From positions 248,001-312,000 of the forward strand of contig NZ_CP061294.1 in NCBI RefSeq assembly GCF_018687515.1: a stretch of DNA of 64,000 bases, given 5' to 3'. The notes beneath the pieces were generated by a model that saw only the letters and a list, made by a program, of their open reading frames with translations, did no database searches and had not been told where the DNA came from. The position numbers were made by a program, and so were the translations under genes. Source of the DNA: Polynucleobacter sp. MWH-Spelu-300-X4 (GTDB lineage: Bacteria > Pseudomonadota > Gammaproteobacteria > Burkholderiales > Burkholderiaceae). Shown piece by piece: positions 57,889 through 64,000 of the stretch (position 1 is the first letter of the stretch; each line of letters opens with the position of its first letter).

Positions 57889-59231
57889 TGAATGCACAAA
57901 CTATCGACACTAAAAAACTAGAGCAAGAAAAATTACGCAAGCAAATTGCTGCGCTAGTTGATCAATATGCCTCCATTGAGTTTTCTCCAAAAGCATTCGA
58001 GCCCGGGCAAACAGCTGTCCCTCCATCTGGAAAATTAATTGGTGGTGAAGAGCTAAAAAATATGGTGGATGCCTCCTTAGATGGATGGCTTACCACGGGT
58101 CGCTTTAACGAGCAATTTGAAAAAAAACTAGCTGAATTTATTGGGGTGAAGCACGCCATTACCGTGAACTCCGGATCATCTGCTAATTTAATAGCTTTCT
58201 CTACACTTACTTCTCCAAAGCTGGGTGATCGCGCAATTAAGCAAGGCGATGAAGTGATTGGTGTTGCTGCAGGATTTCCTACAACTGTTAACCCCATCAT
58301 TCAGTTTGGTGCAATCCCAGTGTTTGTAGATGTAGATAAGTACACGCATAATATTGATGCCTCAAAAATTGAAGTAGCGATTAGTCCAAAAACTAAAGCC
58401 GTTATGTTAGCTCACTCTTTGGGAAATCCCTTTAACTTAGATGTCGTAATGGCACTATGCAAGAAATACAATCTATGGCTTATAGAAGACTGTTGTGATG
58501 CTTTAGGTAGTACTTACAAAGGTCAAATGGTTGGCACTTTTGGCGACATTGGAACTCTGAGCTTCTACCCTGCGCACCACATTACCATGGGTGAGGGCGG
58601 TGCTGTTTTTACCAACAATTTTGAATTAAAGCAAATTGCTGAAAGCTTTAGAGATTGGGGTCGTGATTGCTACTGCCCTCCTGGAAAAGATAATACTTGT
58701 GGAAAGCGTTTTTGCTGGAAGCTGGGTAATTTGCCCGAAGGCTATGATCATAAATACACATACAGCCATTTGGGCTACAACCTTAAAATTAGCGATATGC
58801 AGGCAGCATGTGCCTTGGCACAATTGGAAAAAGCACCGGCGTTTATTCAAGCTCGTAAAGATAATTTCAAATTCTTAAAAGAGCGTCTTAGCTCTTGCGA
58901 GGAATTTTTGCAGCTTCCTGAGATCGCTGAGGGATCTGATCCTTCTTGGTTTGGATTTCCGATTACGGTGAAAGATGACTGTCCGGTATCTCGCCTGGAT
59001 TTAACCACCTACTTAGATCAAAACAAAATTGGGACTCGCTTGTTATTTGCTGGTAATTTAACAAGACAGCCTTATATGATTAACGCTAAGTATCGTGTGA
59101 GTGGTGAATTAATTAATACTGATACAGTAATGAATAATACTTTCTGGATCGGTGTTCAGCCAGCTTTAACCAGAGAGATGTTGGAGTTTGTGGTTGAGAA
59201 AATTGAGGCTTACTTAGGTGTGAATTTCTAA
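57888..59231 (+). CDS. rfbH: CDP-4-keto-6-deoxy-D-glucose 3-dehydratase (E1)
   Basis: PMP-dependent, [2Fe-2S] enzyme removing the C3 oxygen. The catalytic histidine replacing the usual aminotransferase lysine is seen in [14 protein letters not shown] (H230/H231). The iron-sulphur cysteines are C261, C263, C271 and C276 ([16 protein letters not shown]). It has 447 residues. It needs a reductase (RfbI/DdhD, E3), which is not in the window. Confidence 0.95.
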   Translation: MNAQTIDTKKLEQEKLRKQIAALVDQYASIEFSPKAFEPGQTAVPPSGKLIGGEELKNMVDASLDGWLTTGRFNEQFEKKLAEFIGVKHAITVNSGSSANLIAFSTLTSPKLGDRAIKQGDEVIGVAAGFPTTVNPIIQFGAIPVFVDVDKYTHNIDASKIEVAISPKTKAVMLAHSLGNPFNLDVVMALCKKYNLWLIEDCCDALGSTYKGQMVGTFGDIGTLSFYPAHHITMGEGGAVFTNNFELKQIAESFRDWGRDCYCPPGKDNTCGKRFCWKLGNLPEGYDHKYTYSHLGYNLKISDMQAACALAQLEKAPAFIQARKDNFKFLKERLSSCEEFLQLPEIAEGSDPSWFGFPITVKDDCPVSRLDLTTYLDQNKIGTRLLFAGNLTRQPYMINAKYRVSGELINTDTVMNNTFWIGVQPALTREMLEFVVEKIEAYLGVNF

Positions 59232-59241
59232 GAGAAGTGTT

Positions 59242-60120
59242 TTGAATATTCTTATTACTGGCGCAGGTGGTTTTTTGGGAAGTGCTCTAGCACGTAGACT
59301 TGGTGAAATGGATCATCAGGTATCTTTATTGGTTAGAAAAAATACCGATCTTTATCGATTAACTGATTTATCTATCTACAAGATAGGGAGATGTGAGACC
59401 GATCAGGAAATTACTCAATTTATTAGAGAAGTATACCCTGATATCGTCATTCACACTGCTTGTTGTTATGGGAGAAATGGAGAATCGATAATAAAAATCA
59501 TTGACTCCAATCTTCGGTTCGGTGCATTGATATTAAATGTCATCAATAGCCTTGAGAAAAAAGTTTCTTTTATCAATACCGGGACTGTCTTATCTAGGGA
59601 TGTAAGTTTGTATGCTCTAACAAAAATACAGTTTCAAGAGTTGGGGATCTATGAAACTAAGCACTCAAATAGAAATACCCAATTTATTAATATTAAACTC
59701 CAGCACATGTATGGGCCGGGGGATAGTGCCTCTAAATTTACTTCGTATGTAATTAATGCATGCAGGAATAACGTATCCAAATTACCCTTATCGCTCGGTG
59801 AGCAAACAAGGGATTTTGTTTATATTGATGATGTAGTTGATGCTTACATAACGATTTTAGAAAACTTATCAAAATTAGAGAAGGCTCAACATATTGAATT
59901 GGGATCAGGTGAAGCCCCCTGTTTGAGAGATTTTGTAGAAACAGTTCATAAATTGACCAGTTCGAAAACGGAGCTTTTATTTGGTCAAATACCCTATCGT
60001 GAAAATGATGTTATGTGTATGGTGGCTAATATAGATAAGCTAAAAAGTATGGGGTGGATTCCAAAGTTTGATCTTGAAGCGGGAATCAAAAAAACAATTG
60101 AAATGGATGTGGCGAAATGA
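59242..60120 (+). CDS. RfbS/RfbJ-like CDP-3,6-dideoxyhexose synthase (probable CDP-paratose synthase)
   Basis: Extended SDR of 292 residues. It starts [20 protein letters not shown] (TTG start). [58 protein letters not shown] and IELGSGEA strongly resemble Salmonella RfbS (paratose synthase) and, less, RfbJ (abequose synthase). It reduces the 4-keto group of CDP-4-keto-3,6-dideoxyglucose. The stereochemistry cannot be read from sequence. The next gene, an RfbE-like epimerase, favours paratose. Confidence 0.8.
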   Translation: MNILITGAGGFLGSALARRLGEMDHQVSLLVRKNTDLYRLTDLSIYKIGRCETDQEITQFIREVYPDIVIHTACCYGRNGESIIKIIDSNLRFGALILNVINSLEKKVSFINTGTVLSRDVSLYALTKIQFQELGIYETKHSNRNTQFINIKLQHMYGPGDSASKFTSYVINACRNNVSKLPLSLGEQTRDFVYIDDVVDAYITILENLSKLEKAQHIELGSGEAPCLRDFVETVHKLTSSKTELLFGQIPYRENDVMCMVANIDKLKSMGWIPKFDLEAGIKKTIEMDVAK

Positions 60121-61148
60121 GATTATTGATTACTGGCGGTTGTGGTTTTTTAGGGAGCAATCTTGCTTCTGATGCACTGGCTCGTGGAGATGAATTGGTT
60201 GTGTTTGATAGCCTATATAGAAATGGATCAAGAGAAAATCTAATATGGCTTCAAACCCAAGGTAATTTTAAATTTGAACATGGAGATATTCGAAATCAGA
60301 ATGACATTACTAGAGTAATTCAGGATTTTCAGCCTGATGCGATCTTCCATTTGGCTGGTCAAGTAGCAATGACAACATCAATTGCGAATCCTAGAATGGA
60401 TTTTGAAGTTAATGTTCTTGGAACTGTAAATTTACTAGAAGCAGTCCGCCAATATTGCCCAAATGCAGCAGTGATTTATTCTTCAACGAATAAGGTGTAT
60501 GGTGATTTAGAGCAGTATTCTTATGTTGAAACTACAACACGATATAAGTGCGTAGAAAAGCCAAATGGATTTGATGAGCTTACGCAATTGGATTTTCATT
60601 CACCATATGGATGTTCTAAGGGTGCGGCTGAACAATATATGCTTGACTATGCCCGCACCTTTGGAATAAAGACTGTAGTTTTCCGACACTCGTCAATGTA
60701 TGGAGGGAGGCAATTTGCTACTTATGATCAAGGTTGGGTAGGTTGGTTTTGTATGAAGGCACTAGAAACTAGCAAGGGAAATCTGAAAGATAAATTTACA
60801 ATATCGGGGAACGGGAAGCAGGTCAGAGATGTGCTTCATGCAGAGGATATGAAACAGCTTTATGGAAATGCATTGATTCATATTGATAAAGCTTCTGGAC
60901 AAGTTTTCAACATCGGTGGTGGCTCTGAAAATAGCTTGTCATTACTAGAATTATTTGCATTACTTGAAAAATCAATCGAAATAAATCTTGAATATATGAA
61001 ATTACCAGCTCGTAAAAGTGATCAGCGTGTTTTTATTGCTGATATAGATAAAGCAAAAAAAATATTCTCTTGGGAGCCTAAGATCAATATACAGGATGGT
61101 ATAGCACGTATGGTTGAATGGATTAACTTGCGCCAAGATAATAAATAG
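60117..61148 (+). CDS. rfbE: RfbE-like CDP-paratose 2-epimerase (CDP-tyvelose-forming)
   Basis: Converts CDP-paratose to CDP-tyvelose. The 343-residue protein shows [86 protein letters not shown] and [19 protein letters not shown]. These near-match the Salmonella group D RfbE/Tyv protein along the whole length as I recall it. It overlaps the preceding gene by 4 bases. Confidence 0.9.
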   Translation: MRLLITGGCGFLGSNLASDALARGDELVVFDSLYRNGSRENLIWLQTQGNFKFEHGDIRNQNDITRVIQDFQPDAIFHLAGQVAMTTSIANPRMDFEVNVLGTVNLLEAVRQYCPNAAVIYSSTNKVYGDLEQYSYVETTTRYKCVEKPNGFDELTQLDFHSPYGCSKGAAEQYMLDYARTFGIKTVVFRHSSMYGGRQFATYDQGWVGWFCMKALETSKGNLKDKFTISGNGKQVRDVLHAEDMKQLYGNALIHIDKASGQVFNIGGGSENSLSLLELFALLEKSIEINLEYMKLPARKSDQRVFIADIDKAKKIFSWEPKINIQDGIARMVEWINLRQDNK

Positions 61149-61195
61149 CAATAGACTAATACTTAAAAATATTTAATATTTATACCAAACCTAAG

Positions 61196-62059
61196 ATGTA
61201 CCATAGTATTGAATTAACACAGCACCATGAAGTTATAAAGAAATATCTTGAAAAGAAAATAAATATAAAAATTTATTCTGGAAGCCGAAGTCTTATTGAG
61301 GTCATTAAGTATGTAAGAAAAATAGAAAAAAATGATGAAATTATAATAAATACATTTAGGCATGACTTCAGAACAATTGCTGTAATTACAGCTGGGTTTA
61401 TATTTGGTAAGAATATTAATGTCGGCATACATTGCGCTAATCAATTTCTGGGGCGTGAGTATATTGGCTTAAGAAAATATTTAAAAATTAAAGAAAAATC
61501 CTTAAAAAATATCTTTAAATATTTTCTTTTTATAGTAATAAATTATCTGATAACTTGGTATCTTAAAAAGATGGCGAAGCCATTTGGTTATATCTCTGAA
61601 ATCAACAAATTGTTTTTAAAAGAGAAAATAGAAATTTCAGATTTATCAAAATATATCTCTGACCCAGATTCAAATTTTGAAATATATAGGGGTTTTGATA
61701 GTGATGAAAAGTTATTAATTTATGGTCGACTTGACGATCAAAGAATTTCGTTTGAAAAACTTAAAAAATTAATAAAAATTGTTAGTGATAGTGAAGTTGA
61801 GCTGAATGTACTTGTTGATAGTATGAGCGACATACCCAAAATAATACAAGAGTCAAAAAAAATAAAAATATATGTAGAGAAAGGCTACTCATATGAAGTA
61901 CTCGGCAAATATATTGCATCATGTGATTATATAGTAGATATAACAAATGAAGCTAAAATTAGGCGTGGGATGAATTTTGAACAATATGGAAAGACGATTA
62001 TGTCAGGCATGAATTTAGACTCAGTAATATATAACAAAAAAATAATTAAAATAAATTAA
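61196..62059 (+). CDS. Possible GT-B-type glycosyltransferase, unrecognised family
   Basis: A 287-residue protein, very rich in Ile/Lys/Asn and in AT-ending codons. The C-terminal half reads like a nucleotide-sugar domain (EKLLIYGRLDDQRISFEKLKKLIKIV and YSYEVLGKYIASCDYIVDIT). A hydrophobic patch near residues 105-125 suggests membrane contact. No family-level match is recognised. Position between sugar-nucleotide genes and Wzx suits a transferase assembling the repeat. It lacks a clear SD. Confidence 0.5.
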   Translation: MYHSIELTQHHEVIKKYLEKKINIKIYSGSRSLIEVIKYVRKIEKNDEIIINTFRHDFRTIAVITAGFIFGKNINVGIHCANQFLGREYIGLRKYLKIKEKSLKNIFKYFLFIVINYLITWYLKKMAKPFGYISEINKLFLKEKIEISDLSKYISDPDSNFEIYRGFDSDEKLLIYGRLDDQRISFEKLKKLIKIVSDSEVELNVLVDSMSDIPKIIQESKKIKIYVEKGYSYEVLGKYIASCDYIVDITNEAKIRRGMNFEQYGKTIMSGMNLDSVIYNKKIIKIN

Positions 62060-63117
62060 TGCCAGAAAAAAAATATATATATCCACTTATCATTGTAAGT
62101 GGGTCATTAGTAGCCTACATAGTAAATTTTTACTTATTATCAATATACCCAGTTAATTTTTCAGAGTATATGATTGCATTTGGAATCGCATCAATTTGTG
62201 CGGATCTTGGATATAGAACACGAGCGATCGTTCAGGAGAGAAGTATCCATCTTCGCGAGTTATTTTACAATAGAGTAGCTTACCTTGCATTATCAAGCAT
62301 ATTAATTTTAACAATAAAAACAATAATAGATATAAAAATATCAATAATTTTAATTGTGGTGCCTGAAATAATAATTGCGAATGTAATAGGGTATGCAATA
62401 TCTATTTATTTATCAACTACTAACCGGTATTCGGAGTCAATTAAAACAGATTTTATATCTAAAATAATTTCAGCATTATTAAGGTTGATAATAATAATAA
62501 ATGGAATTTTTTTGGCTGAAGTTTTTTCTGAGAATGTGTTATATATATTAATTGCAATAATTTTAACTGTAATAGTTGATGGATTTTATAATAAAAAAAT
62601 AAAGCTTGAATGGATATTAATTAATTTTGATGGTTATTCAGTTTCATCAGCAATTTTTATGTTTATAATATGGGTTAACTATCATCATTTATTGAGTATA
62701 TTGAGTCCAAAAGAGATTAGAGCAATTGGATATATTTTAACAATTCACTCAATATTCTATACATATTTTCCAATAATTCGAAGAAATTTTACTTCAGAAA
62801 AAATTAATATTTATTTTAAATTATTTGTTATTTTAACAATTATATCGGGAAGTATAATTTTAACATTTGATAAAGATATGGAAATCGGGTTTATTTTTAG
62901 TATCCTATTGATTTTTATCATAAGATTTTATTCTGTTAATAAAGAATATGATTTTTTAAAACTCGATAAATACAATGTTATTGTATTACATAGACTGGCA
63001 TTGTTGCCAACAGTTTTTTTAATATATAAAGGGAAAGTTTTCTTTAGTGTTTTACTATGGCTAATCGTTGAGTTTATATTTATTAAAATAAAAAAAAATG
63101 ATTTCCATATCAAATAA
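62059..63117 (+). CDS. Multi-spanning membrane protein, probable Wzx-like O-antigen flippase
   Basis: A 352-residue protein with about ten hydrophobic segments, one base overlapping the preceding stop. It is shorter than usual Wzx (about 400-480), so it might be a truncated or divergent flippase. Sequence motifs are not diagnostic. The assignment rests on topology and position in an O-antigen operon that otherwise lacks a flippase. Extremely AT-rich. Confidence 0.5.
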   Translation: MPEKKYIYPLIIVSGSLVAYIVNFYLLSIYPVNFSEYMIAFGIASICADLGYRTRAIVQERSIHLRELFYNRVAYLALSSILILTIKTIIDIKISIILIVVPEIIIANVIGYAISIYLSTTNRYSESIKTDFISKIISALLRLIIIINGIFLAEVFSENVLYILIAIILTVIVDGFYNKKIKLEWILINFDGYSVSSAIFMFIIWVNYHHLLSILSPKEIRAIGYILTIHSIFYTYFPIIRRNFTSEKINIYFKLFVILTIISGSIILTFDKDMEIGFIFSILLIFIIRFYSVNKEYDFLKLDKYNVIVLHRLALLPTVFLIYKGKVFFSVLLWLIVEFIFIKIKKNDFHIK

Positions 63118-64000
63118 AAATATAAAATCTATATTTCACACATTTGGAATAATTATTTGTGCCTTCAGCATTTTATCGCATACAATAGAATTGCAGCTAG
63201 CATGCATATCAATACTAATATTTAAAAAAGATATTAGGGTAAGGGTAATAAAATATAAGATATTGATTGCAGCCATATTATTTTTTATAACAATTATATT
63301 TAGCATGAATCAAAGTAAATATGTTGGATTTATATATATATATGTATCAAATTATTGGCTGACATTGATTGCTACTGAGGAAAAGATGAAAATCAATATA
63401 AATTCAATAATTATATTGTTGATATTAACATCTGTTACAAATTTTTTAAATTTCACACCAGTCGATTTTTATAGTCCAGTATTTAAAGATTCAGGATTTT
63501 TATCAGATACATATTATTCAAGGACTATTGGCTTTTGGGGAAATCCCAATTTGACAGCATTTATTATTGGTATTTTTTCATTCACTTGTATTGCAAACAG
63601 TAAAAATAGAGTTGTACTTTTCGTTAGTTATATTTCTCAAATACTGTCGGCATTTACAAATATAAGTAGAACTATGATGGTAAGTTCTATGATCGTAGTG
63701 CTGCGAAATAAATTTAAGTTGGGAATCTTTTTGGGCTTAACAGTTTTTATGTATTTGATCTATCATGGTTTTTTGATTGATAATAATGTTTTTATTACAA
63801 GATTATTTTCTGATTTTGATTCATTAAGTGAACGAATTGAAGTTTATGATAATGTTATAAATAATGTAAATGTTGAATTCTTTGATTCTGATATATCCGC
63901 CTTAAGTTATTCTTTCGGTTATGGCGGTTTATTATTTCCAATTACGGCTTTGCTTTATTCTTTTTATAAGAAAAATTTATTAATTTTATTTATATCAATT
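63098..64000 (+). CDS. Wzy/O-antigen polymerase-like membrane protein, partial
   Basis: An open frame from ATG 63098 to the window end (301 codons, no stop), overlapping the preceding gene by 20 bases. Hydrophobic throughout. The segments RTIGFWGNPNLTAF and ISRTMMVSSMIV match the pattern of Wzy/WaaL-type polymerases and ligases ('GNPN' and 'SRT' near membrane helices). It would polymerise O-units, with length set by the Wzz upstream. It is cut at its C-terminus. Confidence 0.65.
   Translation, partial: MISISNKNIKSIFHTFGIIICAFSILSHTIELQLACISILIFKKDIRVRVIKYKILIAAILFFITIIFSMNQSKYVGFIYIYVSNYWLTLIATEEKMKININSIIILLILTSVTNFLNFTPVDFYSPVFKDSGFLSDTYYSRTIGFWGNPNLTAFIIGIFSFTCIANSKNRVVLFVSYISQILSAFTNISRTMMVSSMIVVLRNKFKLGIFLGLTVFMYLIYHGFLIDNNVFITRLFSDFDSLSERIEVYDNVINNVNVEFFDSDISALSYSFGYGGLLFPITALLYSFYKKNLLILFISI

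Overview
The window looks like a chromosomal segment of a beta-proteobacterium of the order Burkholderiales, most likely a Polynucleobacter-type freshwater bacterium. This rests on protein sequence character and gene order (nrdAB beside a lysine/alanine-rich histone-like gene, accBC-prmA, rnb-tonB-aroE-mtgA, fur divergent from bamE, leuS-lptE-holA-proA, yqgE-ruvX-pyrR-pyrB) together with rather AT-rich DNA and short intergenic spaces. No database search was possible, so the genus is an inference. I saw no rRNA, tRNA, CRISPR array or insertion sequence.

Layout. 1-2.2 kb: start of ffh, a CcsA/YpjD-like membrane protein and an AmpD amidase fused to a PP0621-like zinc-finger/membrane segment. 2.2-6.7 kb: class Ia ribonucleotide reductase nrdAB behind a promoter carrying two NrdR-like boxes. 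6.7-7.5 kb: a possible structured RNA and a histone H1-like gene whose C-terminal tail lies in the -1 frame after an A9 run. 7.5-12.4 kb, minus strand: tlpA-accB-accC-prmA-pfkB, with prmA fused to a DUF3426 domain. 12.4-37 kb: ordinary core genes (mpl, SDR, RNase II, tonB, aroE, mtgA, pncC, pgpA, pyrF, corA, thiL, maeB, barstar, rsmE, tkt, gap, fic, fur, bamE, dapB, leuS, lptE) and holA to 38.3 kb.

38.3-50.2 kb is a core backbone (proA, hemJ, rlmL-like, rubredoxin, hemL, apaH, photolyase, yqgE, ruvX) interrupted by small accessory modules: higBA, an orphan Phd-like antitoxin, a HepT/MntA pair, and an AAA/DUF4143 ATPase inserted between ruvX and pyrR. Each of these modules, and the Fic gene at 30.6 kb, is preceded by its own palindrome or direct repeat. 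The DNA therefore suggests self-regulated, independently acquired units.

50.2-64 kb: pyrRB, then a surface-polysaccharide (O-antigen) locus. It contains an ElyC-like protein, a Wzz chain-length regulator, the RfaH antiterminator, a WecA-like initiating transferase, and an operon whose leader carries a textbook ops element (the RfaH recruitment signal). The operon starts with a MarR-type EPS regulator, followed by rfbF-rfbG-rfbH and two reductase/epimerases closely resembling Salmonella/Yersinia RfbS and RfbE. Together these encode most of a CDP-paratose/CDP-tyvelose pathway (3,6-dideoxyhexoses). The operon continues into very AT-rich genes for a probable glycosyltransferase, a Wzx-like flippase and a Wzy-like polymerase cut by the window end. 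The most notable points are the RfaH/ops plus dideoxyhexose locus in this lineage, the histone frameshift site, the 45-base palindrome before the DUF4143 ATPase, and the two domain fusions.
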